A stretch of DNA of 64,000 bases from Streptomyces sp. Tue6028 (GCF_002300165.1 NZ_MLCE01000012.1:62001-126000); one strand, 5' to 3'. Numbered from the stretch's first letter, positions 39,895 to 50,028 are shown. Numbers and translations are program-made. Notes: generated from the letters alone by a model not told the origin.

Positions 39895-42878
39895 AACAGT
39901 TCCTCCACGAGGGCCCTCGCCCGCCTGGTCGTCCGCCGGTAGTCGTCGAGCATGTCTCCCACGTGGCCCGGCCCGTAGCCCAGGTACCGTCCCACCGCGG
40001 CGAGTTCACGCGCGTCGGTCGGGAAGGTGTCGCCGGCCCGGCCGCGGACCAGCATCACGGCGTTGCGCACCCGGGTGGCCAGCACCCAGGCCTCGTCCAG
40101 CGTCGCCGCGTCCTCCGTCGAGATGAGCTCCGCCGCACAGGCGGCGGCCAGCGCCTCCCGCGTCCGTGTCGTCCGCAGGCCCGGCTCCGCCCAGCCGTTC
40201 TGCAACTGCATCAGTTGCACGGTCCACTCCACGTCGGACAGCCCGCCCCGTCCGAGCTTGGTGTGCAGCGCGGGGTCGGCGCCCCGTGGCAGCCGCTCCG
40301 CCTCCATCCGTGCCTTCAGCCGGCGGATCTCGCGCACCGCGTCGTCGCCGAGCCCCTCCGCCGGGTACCGCAACGGGTCGATCAGCTCGATGAACCGGCT
40401 GCCCAGGTCCTCGTCGCCCGCCACGTGTTCCGCGCGCAGCAGCGCCTGCGACTCCCACACCAGCGACCAGCGCCGGTAGTAGGCCTCGTACGACTTCAAC
40501 GTCCTCACCAGCGGGCCCGACTTGCCCTCGGGCCGCAGGTCCGCGTCGATGAGCAGGGGCGGGTCGGCGCTCGGGATCTGGAGCAGCCGCCGCATCTCGG
40601 ACACCACCTTGTTCGCGGCGCGGGCCGCCTCCTGATCGTCGACGCCCTCCCGGGGCTCGTGCACGAACAGCACGTCCGCGTCGGAGCCGTAGCCGAGTTC
40701 GTGTCCGCCGAACCGGCCCATCCCGATCACCGCGAACCGGGTGGGCAGGGTGTCCCCCCACCCGTCACGCACCACGGCCCGCAGCGTGCCGGCGAGGGTC
40801 GCGGCCGTCAGGTCGGAGACCGCGCCGCCGACCAGGTCCACCAGGGCGCCCTGGTCGGCGACGGCGGGCATCTCCTCGGTGGCGTAGGAGGCGACGATGT
40901 CGGCCGCGGCGGTGCGGAACAGCTCGCGCCGCCGCACCCCGCGGGCGGCGGTGACCGCCTGCTCGCCGCCGTCGGCCCGGCCGACCGCGGCGAGTATCTC
41001 CTGCTCCAGATGGGCCCGGGTCCGCGGTTCGAGCCCGCCGCCGTCCCCGTCGCCGAGCAGGGCCACCGCTTCCGGGGCGCGCATCAGCAGGTCGGGGGCG
41101 AGCCGGCCCGCGGACAGCACCCGTGCCAGGTTCTCCGCCGCGGCGCCCTCGTCCCTCAACAGCCGCAGGTACCAAGGGGTCTTGCCTAGGGCGTCGGACA
41201 CCTTGCGGAAGTTGAGCAGTCCGGCATCGGGGTCGGCGGAGTCGGCGAACCAGCCGAGCAGGACGGGCAGCAGGGTCCGCTGGATGGCGGCCTTGCGCGT
41301 GACGCCGGACGCCAGCGCCTCCAGGTGCCGCAGCGCGGCGGCCGGGTCGGCGTACCCGAGCGCGACGAGCCGTTCGCGGGCCGCGTCGGGGCTCAGCCTG
41401 CTCTCGCCGGGGGCGAGTTGGGCGACGGCGTCGAGCAGCGGCCGGTAGAACAGCTTCTCGTGCAGCCGGCGGACGACGGCTGCGTGCCGCTTCCACTCCC
41501 GGTTCAGTGCCACGACGGGGTCGGACCGCAGTCCCAGCGACCGTCCGATGCGGCGCAGATCGGCCTCGTCCCGGGGTACCAGATGCGTGCGCCGCAGCCG
41601 GTAGAGCTGGATGCGGTGCTCCATGGAGCGCAGGAACCGGTACGCGTCGTCGAGCTGCATGGCGTCGGCGCGCCCCACGTAACCGCCGGCGGCCAGCGCC
41701 TTCAGCGCGTCCAGCGTGGTGCCGCTGCGCAGCGACGTGTCCGCCCGCCCGTGCACCAACTGGAGCAGCTGAACGGCGAATTCGACGTCGCGCAGTCCGC
41801 CGGGGCCGAGCTTCAGCTCGCGCTCGATCTCGGCGGCGGGGATGTTCTCGACGACCCTGCGGCGCATCTTCTGCACGTCGGCGACGAAGTTGTCACGCTC
41901 GGCCGCGTGCCACACCAGCGGGGCGAGTGTGGCCACGTACTGCTCGCCGAGGTCGAGGTCCCCGGCCACCGGCCTGGCCTTCAGCAGTGCCTGGAACTCC
42001 CAGGTCTTGGCCCACCTCTGGTAGTAGGCGAGATGGCTGCTCAGCGTGCGCACCAGCGGTCCGTTGCGCCCCTCGGGGCGCAGGTTGGCGTCCACCGGCC
42101 AGATGCTGCCCTCGACGGTCGTCTCGGAGCAGATCCGCATCATGTGGGAGGCGAGCCGCGTCGCGGCCTGGAGGGCCTTGCGTTCGTCGGCCCCGTCGGC
42201 GGCCTCGCCGACGAAGATCACGTCGACGTCCGACACGTAATTGAGCTCGTGTCCCCCGCACTTGCCCATCGCGACGACCGCGAGGCGGCACTGCGCCGCG
42301 TCGTCGGGGGCGGCCGTCCCGGCTATGGCGAGGGCGGCGCGCAGGGTCGCGGTGGCGAGGTCGGCGAGCTCGGCGGCGGACTCGGCGAGGTCGGTGGTGC
42401 CGCACACGTCGCGCGCGGCGATGGACAGCAGGCAGCGCCGATAGGCGACGCGCAGCGAGACGGGGGTCGATGCCTCGGCGAGCCCCCGCTCGAACTCCCG
42501 TACTCCGGGGTGCAGGTCCTGCGGCTCGTAGGTGACGAGGGCGTGCCAGTCACGCGGGTGCCGGGCGAGATGGTCGGCGAGGGCGGCCGAGGAGCCGAGC
42601 ACGCCGAGGAGCCGGTCGCGCAGGGGCTTGGCCGCGATCAGGGTGTCGAGCAGTTCCCGCTGGGCGGTGTGGCCGTCCTGCGCCTCGACGAGCCGGACCA
42701 GTCCGAGGAGCGCGAGGTCGGGGTCGGCCGTGGCGCCGAGCGCCTCCAGGAGCACCGGGTCGGAGCGGACGGGTTCCAGCTCGGCGCCGTCCAGGAGGCG
42801 CTCGGCGGCGGAAGGGTCGGTGAAACCGTGCCGCAGCAGCCGTGTGAAGGTACTGCTCCTGCGTCCCGGCGCCGTCAT
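39882..42878 (-). CDS. glnE: glutamine synthetase adenylyltransferase/deadenylylase
   Basis: 998 residues, the full length of bifunctional GlnE. It adds or removes AMP on glutamine synthetase I according to nitrogen status. Both nucleotidyltransferase domains keep their signature: 'GKCGGHELNYVSDVDVIF' (about 205-222, removing domain) and 'GMGRFGGHELGYGSDADVLF' (about 718-737, transferase domain). Each is followed by helices with 'RPEGRNGPLVRTL' and 'RPEGKSGPLVRTL'. ATG at 42878 has AGGAGGGCGAGG upstream. Its likely substrate, the adenylylatable GSI (glnA), is not in this window. GlnII and GlnA2 here lack the tyrosine. Confidence 0.97.
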   Translation of the reverse strand: MTAPGRRSSTFTRLLRHGFTDPSAAERLLDGAELEPVRSDPVLLEALGATADPDLALLGLVRLVEAQDGHTAQRELLDTLIAAKPLRDRLLGVLGSSAALADHLARHPRDWHALVTYEPQDLHPGVREFERGLAEASTPVSLRVAYRRCLLSIAARDVCGTTDLAESAAELADLATATLRAALAIAGTAAPDDAAQCRLAVVAMGKCGGHELNYVSDVDVIFVGEAADGADERKALQAATRLASHMMRICSETTVEGSIWPVDANLRPEGRNGPLVRTLSSHLAYYQRWAKTWEFQALLKARPVAGDLDLGEQYVATLAPLVWHAAERDNFVADVQKMRRRVVENIPAAEIERELKLGPGGLRDVEFAVQLLQLVHGRADTSLRSGTTLDALKALAAGGYVGRADAMQLDDAYRFLRSMEHRIQLYRLRRTHLVPRDEADLRRIGRSLGLRSDPVVALNREWKRHAAVVRRLHEKLFYRPLLDAVAQLAPGESRLSPDAARERLVALGYADPAAALRHLEALASGVTRKAAIQRTLLPVLLGWFADSADPDAGLLNFRKVSDALGKTPWYLRLLRDEGAAAENLARVLSAGRLAPDLLMRAPEAVALLGDGDGGGLEPRTRAHLEQEILAAVGRADGGEQAVTAARGVRRRELFRTAAADIVASYATEEMPAVADQGALVDLVGGAVSDLTAATLAGTLRAVVRDGWGDTLPTRFAVIGMGRFGGHELGYGSDADVLFVHEPREGVDDQEAARAANKVVSEMRRLLQIPSADPPLLIDADLRPEGKSGPLVRTLKSYEAYYRRWSLVWESQALLRAEHVAGDEDLGSRFIELIDPLRYPAEGLGDDAVREIRRLKARMEAERLPRGADPALHTKLGRGGLSDVEWTVQLMQLQNGWAEPGLRTTRTREALAAACAAELISTEDAATLDEAWVLATRVRNAVMLVRGRAGDTFPTDARELAAVGRYLGYGPGHVGDMLDDYRRTTRRARALVEELFYGA

Positions 42879-43006
42879 CCTCGCCCTCCTTGTCCGATCA
42901 AGGTCGTACGAGCCAGAGCCTAACCCCGGTCACCAGGGTGGCGCCCCGCGCCGGACTCCGCTTCTGTAGGGGATGCCCGTGCGCCGTACGACAAAGGAGT
43001 CACGCC

Positions 43007-43447
43007 ATGGACATGACCCTCGAAGTGATCCTGCTGCCGGTGTCCGACGTGGACCGGGCCAAGGAGTTCTACCGCGACAAGGTCGGGTTCCACGTCGACC
43101 TGGACGGCGAGGTGATGGAGGGGGTGCGGATCGTCCAGCTGACTCCGCCCGGCTCGGGGTGCTCCATCGCGCTGGTGGACGGCCTCCAGGTCCCGACCGG
43201 CACCCCGCAGCCGGGGACGTACCACGGGATGCAGTTGTGCGTCGCCGACGCCAAGGCCGCGTACGACGAGCTCACGGCCCGTGGCCTCGACGTCAGCGAG
43301 CCGGTGGAGTTCGCCCCGCAGGACGGCGCCACGTTCATGTACTTCAAGGACCCGGACGGGAACGGCTGGGCGATCCAGGAGTACCGGCGGCGCGAGACGG
43401 AGCCGCTGCACCTGCTGCTGAGCGAGCTGGCCGCCCGGCGGCAGTAG
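43007..43447 (+). CDS. VOC-family (glyoxalase/bleomycin resistance fold) protein
   Basis: 146 residues. Paired beta-alpha-beta-beta-beta modules are visible: 'EVILLPVSDVDRAKEFYRDKVGF' at the start and 'MQLCVADAKAAYDELTARGLDV' in the middle. The C-terminal strand 'TFMYFKDPDGNGWAIQEY' carries the metal-ligand Glu. An N-terminal His-type metal ligand is not obvious. Substrate unknown. AAAGGAG lies six bases before the ATG. It is divergent from glnE. Confidence 0.9.
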   Translation: MDMTLEVILLPVSDVDRAKEFYRDKVGFHVDLDGEVMEGVRIVQLTPPGSGCSIALVDGLQVPTGTPQPGTYHGMQLCVADAKAAYDELTARGLDVSEPVEFAPQDGATFMYFKDPDGNGWAIQEYRRRETEPLHLLLSELAARRQ

Positions 43448-43558
43448 TTCATCCGCTCTTCACCCCTCGGGTTGGGCCGCGTGGGGCGGGGGAATGTTGG
43501 CGTGTACATGCTCTGTCCGCACCGCCCCCGCCTCTTCCCCCCCCACCGGAGGTCTGAA

Positions 43559-44446
43559 GTGTCCGGCAGAAACGTGTACCACCGCAGCCGTGCCCTCGTG
43601 GCGTCGGCCCTCGCCTTCACCGCCGCGGCGGTCGGGCTGTGGACCGGATTCGGCGGCTCGTCCACCGCCCACGCCGCGGCCGCGGTCCCGACCCCGGACC
43701 ACGTCGTCGTCGTGGTCTTCGAGAACCACGCCTACAGCCAGGTGATCGGCTCGTCCAGCGCGCCGTACATCAACTCCCTCAAGACGGGAGGCGCGAACCT
43801 CTCCCAGTCCTACGCCGAGACCCACCCGAGCCAGCCCAACTACTTCGCCCTGTTCTCGGGCTCCACCCAGGGCATCACCGACGACAGCTGCTACACGCCC
43901 GGCTTCTCCTCGGCCCCCAACCTCGCCTCCGAGCTGATCGCGGCGGGCAAGACGTGGGGCAGCTACAACGAGACGCTGCCCAGCCAGGGCTCCACGACGT
44001 GCAGCAGCGGCAAGTACGCCCGCAAGCACAACCCGTGGTTCGGCTTCAGCAACGTACCGACGTCGAGCGCCAGGACGTTCGCGCAGTTCCCGACGGACTA
44101 CTCGACGCTCCCGCAGGTCTCCTTCGTCGTCCCCAACCTGTGCAGCGACATGCACGACTGCTCGGTGTCCTCGGGCGACACCTGGCTGAAGAACAACCTG
44201 GGCGCCTACGCGACCTGGGCCAAGACCCACAACAGTCTCCTCGTCGTCACCTTCGACGAGGACAACCGGCTCAGCGGCAACCGCATCCCGACCGTGCTCT
44301 ACGGCCAGCAGGTGACCGCCGGCTCCTCGTCCTCCACGACGTTCAACCACTACGACCTGCTGCGCACGCTGGAGGACATGCACGGCCTCCCGCACGCGGG
44401 CAACGCCGCCTCGGCCAAGGACATCACCGGCATCTGGACGTCCTGA
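43559..44446 (+). CDS. secreted phosphoesterase (acid phosphatase/phospholipase C-like)
   Basis: 295 residues from a GTG with CGGAGG six bases upstream. The signal peptide ends near 'STAHAAAAV' (about 35-43). The mature domain matches PF04185-type phosphoesterases: 'HVVVVVFENHAYSQVIG' with metal-ligand Glu/Asn, 'THPSQPNYFALFSGSTQGI' with the Ser/Pro-Asn region, 'DMHDC', and 'TFDEDNR' with paired acids. Extracellular hydrolysis of phosphomonoesters or lipids is expected. Two Cys pairs could be disulphides. One base separates its stop from the next ATG, so an operon is likely. Confidence 0.9.
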   Translation: MSGRNVYHRSRALVASALAFTAAAVGLWTGFGGSSTAHAAAAVPTPDHVVVVVFENHAYSQVIGSSSAPYINSLKTGGANLSQSYAETHPSQPNYFALFSGSTQGITDDSCYTPGFSSAPNLASELIAAGKTWGSYNETLPSQGSTTCSSGKYARKHNPWFGFSNVPTSSARTFAQFPTDYSTLPQVSFVVPNLCSDMHDCSVSSGDTWLKNNLGAYATWAKTHNSLLVVTFDEDNRLSGNRIPTVLYGQQVTAGSSSSTTFNHYDLLRTLEDMHGLPHAGNAASAKDITGIWTS

Positions 44447-44447
44447 G

Positions 44448-46004
44448 ATGTACGTGGCGGACAGCCGCGCCGGCACCCCGAAGACCTCGGCGGCGGCGTC
44501 CGCGGAAAGCGCCGCCCGGCCCCGGGCCGGGCGGCGCCGTGCCGCGGTCGCACCCACGGTGCTGGCGCTCGGCACGGTCAGTCTGATCACCGACGTCTCC
44601 TCGGAGATGGTGACGGCCGTGCTGCCCCTCTACCTGGTGGCGGGCCTCGGCCTGTCCCCGCTGGGCTTCGGACTCCTCGACGGGATCTACAACGGCTTCT
44701 CGGCGCTGGTGCGTCTGGTCGGCGGGCACCTGGCCGACCGGGGCGGCGGCCGGCACAAGTGGGTGGCGGGCGCCGGGTACGCGCTGTCGGCGGCCTGCAA
44801 GCCCCTGCTGCTGGTGGCGCCGTCCCTGACGCCCATCGGGCTGATCCTGGCCGCCGACCGCACCGGCAAGGGCCTGCGCACCGCCCCGCGCGACGCGCTG
44901 ATCTCCTTGTCGAGCACCCCGGAGACCCGGGGGCGCGCCTTCGGTGTGCACCGCGCGATGGACACGGCGGGCGCGCTCTTCGGGCCTCTGGTCGCCTTCC
45001 TGATCCTGCGGACGACCGTGGACGGCTATGACGCCGTGTTCACGGTGAGTTTCTGCGTGGCCGTGGTCGGGGTGCTGGTGCTGGTGCTGTTCGTGCCGGG
45101 GGGTTCCGGCACGAGGGGCGGCTCCGGCGCGGGGGCCGGCTCCGGCGCGGGGGCCGGCTCCGGCGCAAGGACCGGCTCCGGCACAGGCACAGGGGCCGGT
45201 TCCGAGGCGGAGGCCCGTTCCGGCACAGGGGCTGGTTCCGAGACGAAGGCCCGTTCCGGCGGGAGGGCCGACGAGGCCGCCGTGGAAACCGGCCTCGACG
45301 CCGCTGCGGAAACCGGCCCGGACGCCGCCGTGGAAACCGGCCCGGACGCCGCCGTGGAAACCGTCGTGGACACCGCCGCGCCCGCCGACCGCGGGAAGGC
45401 GGCCCCCCGCCCCACGCTCCGCGCCGCCCTCGCTCTCCTGGGCCGGCGTGACCTGCGCCGCATCACCGTCTGCGCCCTGCTCCTCGGGCTCGCGACCGTC
45501 AGCGACTCGTTCGTGTACCTGCTGCTCCAGCGGCGGCTCGGCGTGCCGGACCGGTGGTTCGCGCTGCTGCCGCTCGGCACGGCGGCGGCGTTCCTGCTGC
45601 TGGCCGTCCCGCTCGGCCGGCTCGCGGACCGGACCGGCCGGTGGCGCGTGTTCCTGGCGGGCCACGGCGCCCTGCTCCTGGCGTACGGGCTCCTGCTGTC
45701 CTCCTGGCACGGGTCGGCCCTGCCGTACGCCGTCCTCGTGCTGCACGGCGCCTTCTACGCGGCGACCGACGGCGTGCTCATGGCGGCCGCCTCCGACAGC
45801 GTGCCGAGGGAGCTGCGTTCGTCGGGGCTCGCGCTCGTCCAGACGGGTCAGGCGCTGGCCCGCTTCGCCTGCTCGCTCGGCTTCGGCGCGGCCTGGACGG
45901 CGTGGGGCGACCGCACGGCGCTGACCGCGTCGGCCGTGGCGCTGGCGTGCTGCGCCCTGTTCTCGTTCCGGCTCCGTCCCACCCCTCCCGAAGGGCTCGC
46001 ATGA
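44448..46004 (+). CDS. MFS transporter with a long repetitive central loop
   Basis: 518 residues. Twelve helices in two halves: 'SLITDVSSEMVTAVLPLYLVAGLGLSP' opens the first and 'ADRTGKGLRTAPRDALI' carries the loop signature. A cytosolic centre of about 110 residues (about 225-335) separates the halves. It is made of GSGAGA-type repeats and then (A/V)ETGPDAA repeats, coded by direct DNA repeats of about 18 and 24 bases. The second half starts at 'RRDLRRITVCALLLGLAT'. Substrate unknown; family members are exporters. The loop is far longer than usual and may be a recent expansion. Confidence 0.87.
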   Translation: MYVADSRAGTPKTSAAASAESAARPRAGRRRAAVAPTVLALGTVSLITDVSSEMVTAVLPLYLVAGLGLSPLGFGLLDGIYNGFSALVRLVGGHLADRGGGRHKWVAGAGYALSAACKPLLLVAPSLTPIGLILAADRTGKGLRTAPRDALISLSSTPETRGRAFGVHRAMDTAGALFGPLVAFLILRTTVDGYDAVFTVSFCVAVVGVLVLVLFVPGGSGTRGGSGAGAGSGAGAGSGARTGSGTGTGAGSEAEARSGTGAGSETKARSGGRADEAAVETGLDAAAETGPDAAVETGPDAAVETVVDTAAPADRGKAAPRPTLRAALALLGRRDLRRITVCALLLGLATVSDSFVYLLLQRRLGVPDRWFALLPLGTAAAFLLLAVPLGRLADRTGRWRVFLAGHGALLLAYGLLLSSWHGSALPYAVLVLHGAFYAATDGVLMAAASDSVPRELRSSGLALVQTGQALARFACSLGFGAAWTAWGDRTALTASAVALACCALFSFRLRPTPPEGLA

Positions 46005-47023
46005 CCCTCCGCACCCGCATCCTGGTCCTGGTCTCGGCGCTGGTCGCCCTGGCTGGCGTCGCCACGGCGTCCGTCCTGCACGCGTCGGCCCGGGCGGACC
46101 GCAGGAACCAGGCCCGGCCCGGCGGCCCGCGGATCACCGCGGGCACGGTGGCGCTGACCGGCGACGGCGGCCGTATGGTCTTCCGGAACATGGCGTGGGG
46201 CCCGCACCGCGACGAACTGGTCACGGTCCCGGCGTCCGACCCGTCGGGCCCGCGCACCGCGTCCGGGGTCAAGTGCCTGCGCTTCTACGCCGCGTCGGGC
46301 ACCGGGGTGTGCCTCCAGGCGGTGCACGGACCCGTCCAGGACACCTACCGTGCCGTGGTCCTCGACGCGCGGCTGAAGGAGCGGGCCCGCTACGACGTGC
46401 CCGGCATCCCGTCCCGCGCCCGGGTCTCCCCCAGCGGCCGCTACGCCTCCTGGACGGCATTCGTGGGCGGCGACTCGTACGCGGGCACGAACTTCTCCAC
46501 CCGCGCGGCCGTCGTCGACACGCGGACGGGGAAGCTGACCCCGTCCCTGGAGGCGTACCGGGTGGTGAAGGACGGCAGGAACTACCACGCGGCGGACGTG
46601 AACTTCTGGGGCGTCACCTTCGCCGCCGACGACCGCACGTTCTACGCGACGCTGGCGACCGGCGGGAAGACGTACCTGGTCCGCGGGGACCTGCGCACCC
46701 GCACGGTCACCACGCTGCGCACGAACGTCGAATGCCCGTCCCTCTCCCCCGACGGCACCCGCGTCGCCTTCAAGAAGCGGGTCGAGGGCCTCCCGAAGGA
46801 CGCCCCCTGGCACCTCTACGTCCTCGACCTGCGCACCATGCGCGAAACCCCGCTCGCCGAGCCCCGCAGCGTCGACGACCAGGCCGTCTGGCGCGACGAC
46901 CACACCCTCGTCTACGCCCTCCCCGGCGACTACGGCGCCGACCTGTACGCCGTCCCGTCCGACGGCACGGGAGCACCACGACGCATCAGCACGGCGGCGG
47001 TGTCACCGGCGTACATCGACTGA
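46001..47023 (+). CDS. membrane-anchored TolB-like beta-propeller protein
   Basis: 340 residues. A signal-anchor (about 7-26) is followed by an extracytoplasmic strand-rich domain with repeated blade-like motifs: 'SPSGRYASWTAFVGG', 'FAADDRTFYATLATGGKTYLVRGDL', 'SLSPDGTRVAFKKR' and 'DDHTLVYALPGDYGADLYAV'. These match TolB/WD40-like propellers. The ATG overlaps the transporter stop (ATGA), so it is made together with the MFS protein and may assist or regulate it at the outer face of the membrane. Activity unknown. Confidence 0.85.
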   Translation: MTLRTRILVLVSALVALAGVATASVLHASARADRRNQARPGGPRITAGTVALTGDGGRMVFRNMAWGPHRDELVTVPASDPSGPRTASGVKCLRFYAASGTGVCLQAVHGPVQDTYRAVVLDARLKERARYDVPGIPSRARVSPSGRYASWTAFVGGDSYAGTNFSTRAAVVDTRTGKLTPSLEAYRVVKDGRNYHAADVNFWGVTFAADDRTFYATLATGGKTYLVRGDLRTRTVTTLRTNVECPSLSPDGTRVAFKKRVEGLPKDAPWHLYVLDLRTMRETPLAEPRSVDDQAVWRDDHTLVYALPGDYGADLYAVPSDGTGAPRRISTAAVSPAYID

Positions 47024-47220
47024 CGTGCGAGCGTGAACCGGCCCGGCCCGGGGACGCGGGTGGGGTCGCGGGGTGACCGTGCGAATGGCACGGACCTCGC
47101 GCCCGACGCCCGGGAACAACCACGGGACCCGCGGTCGGCGACCACGAGCCCCGTCGGACTGTCAGCGACGCCGATCCGCGCCTGCAGCACCGGCAGGCGC
47201 TTCCCTTTCTCAACGCCGGC

Positions 47221-50028
47221 TCACAGGCCAGGATCATCGAACTGGTCGAGAAGAAAGTCGACCGGGGCGAGGCCCAAGGCGGCGGATGCGCCGTCGTGAA
47301 GAGGCTGCTCCGTCCAGATGACCTTGCCGTGAGTGGTGTACCGCGTCCCCCATCGCGAGGCGAACTGCGCCACCAGGAACAGTCCCCGCCCGCCTTCGTC
47401 GGTGGTCGCCGCCCGCCGCATGCGCGGCGACGTGCCGCTTCCGTCCGACACCTCGCAGATCAGACAGCGTCCGTGGAGCAGCCGTACGCCGACCGGTGGC
47501 GAGCCGTACCGGATCGCGTTCGTGACCAACTCGCTGATGATCAGCTCCGTGGCGAATGCGGTCTCCTCCAGCCCCCACTTCAGCAACGTCTCCCGGCAGC
47601 GCGCCCGTACCGAGGGAACCACCGCGGGGTCCGGCGGCACGTCCCACATGGCCACATCCGAGCGCGGGAACCTCCGGGTACGTGCCGTCAACAGCGCGAT
47701 GTCGTCGGAGGAGTGTGACGGCTTCAACGAGTCGATCACCGCTCGACACGTCTCCTCCGGTGTGCGGCCCCCGGACCCGCCCAATGCCCGGCGCAGTCGC
47801 TCCATCCCGACGTCGATGTCGATGTCGTGGGTACGGTCCTCCACGAGGCCGTCGGTGTACAGCACCAGTTGCGAACCCTCCGGCAGGGACAGTTCCACGG
47901 TCTCGAAGGGGTAGCCGCCCAGGCCGAGCGGTGCCGAGGCCGGCACGTCAGGACAGGTGACCGTCCCGTCCGGGCGCACCACCACCGGCTCCGGATGCCC
48001 CGCACGGGCCATCGTGCAGGCCTCCGTCACCGGGTCGTAGACCGCGTAGAGGCAGGTCGCTCCGGTCACGCCCTCGCCTTCCTGGCCCTCCCTGGCATCG
48101 TCCGTGTTCTCCTCGTTGTCCATGCGGACGACCAGGTCGTCCAGGTTCCCGAGCACCTCGTCCACGGGCAGGTCCAGGGTGGAGAAGTTGTGCACCGCGG
48201 TGCGCAGCCGGCCCATCGTCGCCGCCGCGTGCAGCCCGTGACCGACGACATCACCCATGACCAGAGCGACGCGAGCGCCCGGAAGCGGGATGACGTCGAA
48301 CCAGTCCCCGCCCACCCCGGCCTCCGCGGGCATGTACCGCCAGGCCACCTCCAGTGCGTCCTGCTCCGGCTGGCGCCGCGGCAGCAGGCTGCGCTGCAGC
48401 GTCACCGCCATCGCGCGCTCCCGGGTGAACCTCCGGGCGTTGTCGATGGCCACCGCCGCCCGCGCGGCCAGTTCCTCCGCGAAGGTGAGGTCATCCGGCT
48501 CGAACGTCGCGGAATCCACCGTCCGGTAGAAGTTCGCCACGCCCAGCGTTACGTTCCGCGCCTGCAGTGGCACGGCCACCAGTGAACGCAACCCGCGCTC
48601 CAGTGCCCTCATGGCGCGCTCCGGATCTTGTTCCCGCCAGCCCTGTGCCTGCCGCAGGTCCGTCTCGAGCGTCACCCGTCGCTCCTGCAGCGCCCGCATC
48701 TGCGGCGTTCGGCGCGAGAATGAGATCATCTGGCCCCGCGGATACACCGGAATCATCCGCCCCTCGCCGCCGATCGCCGCCCGGCGCAGATGCCGCCAGC
48801 CCTCCGCCGTGGGCTCCCACCCCCGCAGCACCGCTTCGAGCAGATCCACCGTCACGAGGTCGGCGAACTGCGGCACCGCCACGTCGGCGAGCTCCTGGGC
48901 CGTACGCTCCACATCCAGCGTGGTCCCGATCCCCACCCCGGCCTCGTACAGCAGCTTCAGCCGCTCCCGCGCGACCTCGGCCCGCCCCGAGACCGCGGCC
49001 AGCTCCGTGGTGTCCCGCAGAGTCACCACGCTGCCCTCCGGCTCGGCCTTCGGGTACGTCGGCCGCTTGTTCACCGCCAGCAACCGGTCCCCCGCGAGAC
49101 GAACCTCATCGGTGACCGCCTCCGGCGACGACAGCAGACGCGTGATCGGCTCCGGCAGTCCCAGCTCCCGCACCGGGCGCCCCCGCAAGTCCGCCGGCAG
49201 TCCGAGCAGCCGTGTCGCCTCGTCGTTGGCCATCAGCAGTCGTCCGTCGGCGTCGGTGATCAACAATCCTTCCCGCACCGCGTGCAGGACCGCGTCGTGG
49301 TGCCTGTACAGCTCCGCCAGCTCCGCCGGGGCCATGCCGTACGTCTGCCGCCGCAGTCGCCGGGAGACCAGCGTCGTTCCCGTCACGGCCAGCACCAGCG
49401 CGGCCACGCCGCTGCCCAGGATGATCGGCAGCTCTGGCAGCCACAGCGCCGCCACGTTCCTGACCGTGATTCCGGCGGAGACCAGGCCGACCACCTTGCC
49501 GTGCGAGTCGGTCACCGGGACCACCGCCTGCACGTCCGTCCCCCTGCCCGCGGGCAGCGGCGGCCCGCCGGCCTGCTCGACGACGGTACGGCCATTCAGC
49601 GCCGGTTCGATGGTGCCGACGAACTTCTTCCCGATCTCCCGCGGGTAGGGATACGTATAACGAATCCCGTCCGTGTTCATGGCGATGACGAAGTCCACGC
49701 CCGCACGCTTCCGCGCCTCCTCGGCCCGAGGCTGGAGCACCGCCGTCGGATCCGGGCTCTGCAGCGCCTCGGCCACGCCAGGAGCACTCGCGAACGACTG
49801 CGCCGCGACGATCGACTCCATGCGCCCCTGCTGCAAGGCGTCATTTGCCGCCTGGAGCACCATGGCCCCCACGGCGGCCACGACCAGCAGGACCACGATC
49901 ACGACCTGGAGAAGGAACACCTGACCGGCCGCACTGCGCAGGTCCAGCAGGGAGGCGCGACGTGCGCGCGAGCCCCCCACGGGCGGATGACGTTCCGGAC
50001 CCCGTGGGCGCCCGGAAAATACTTCCAT
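47221..50028 (-). CDS. membrane PAS-GAF-PP2C-HATPase sensor phosphatase (SpoIIE family)
   Basis: 935 residues. A membrane helix at about 36-60 leads to an extracellular sCache-like sensor (about 62-200; 'FVIAMNTDGIRYTYPYPREIGKKFVGTIEPAL'). A second helix lies at about 200-222. Then follow PAS (about 240-345; 'LLITDADGRLLMANDEATRLLGL'), GAF (about 375-530), PP2C (about 555-775; 'GVGGDWFDVIPL', 'VMGDVVGHGLHAA', 'TDGLVEDRT', 'SSDDIALL') and an anti-sigma-like HATPase (about 795-925; 'ELVTNAIRYGSPP', 'GGRGLFLV'). This packs sensing, dephosphorylation and kinase-like parts in one chain. Targets are likely anti-anti-sigma proteins, by analogy. ATG at 50028 follows AAGGG. Confidence 0.93.
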   Translation of the reverse strand: MEVFSGRPRGPERHPPVGGSRARRASLLDLRSAAGQVFLLQVVIVVLLVVAAVGAMVLQAANDALQQGRMESIVAAQSFASAPGVAEALQSPDPTAVLQPRAEEARKRAGVDFVIAMNTDGIRYTYPYPREIGKKFVGTIEPALNGRTVVEQAGGPPLPAGRGTDVQAVVPVTDSHGKVVGLVSAGITVRNVAALWLPELPIILGSGVAALVLAVTGTTLVSRRLRRQTYGMAPAELAELYRHHDAVLHAVREGLLITDADGRLLMANDEATRLLGLPADLRGRPVRELGLPEPITRLLSSPEAVTDEVRLAGDRLLAVNKRPTYPKAEPEGSVVTLRDTTELAAVSGRAEVARERLKLLYEAGVGIGTTLDVERTAQELADVAVPQFADLVTVDLLEAVLRGWEPTAEGWRHLRRAAIGGEGRMIPVYPRGQMISFSRRTPQMRALQERRVTLETDLRQAQGWREQDPERAMRALERGLRSLVAVPLQARNVTLGVANFYRTVDSATFEPDDLTFAEELAARAAVAIDNARRFTRERAMAVTLQRSLLPRRQPEQDALEVAWRYMPAEAGVGGDWFDVIPLPGARVALVMGDVVGHGLHAAATMGRLRTAVHNFSTLDLPVDEVLGNLDDLVVRMDNEENTDDAREGQEGEGVTGATCLYAVYDPVTEACTMARAGHPEPVVVRPDGTVTCPDVPASAPLGLGGYPFETVELSLPEGSQLVLYTDGLVEDRTHDIDIDVGMERLRRALGGSGGRTPEETCRAVIDSLKPSHSSDDIALLTARTRRFPRSDVAMWDVPPDPAVVPSVRARCRETLLKWGLEETAFATELIISELVTNAIRYGSPPVGVRLLHGRCLICEVSDGSGTSPRMRRAATTDEGGRGLFLVAQFASRWGTRYTTHGKVIWTEQPLHDGASAALGLAPVDFLLDQFDDPGL

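Noticed and set aside
47024..47220. A possible small gene between the propeller and phosphatase genes
   Set aside because: The open frames there extend into the complement of the phosphatase gene and have no motif or ribosome-binding site.
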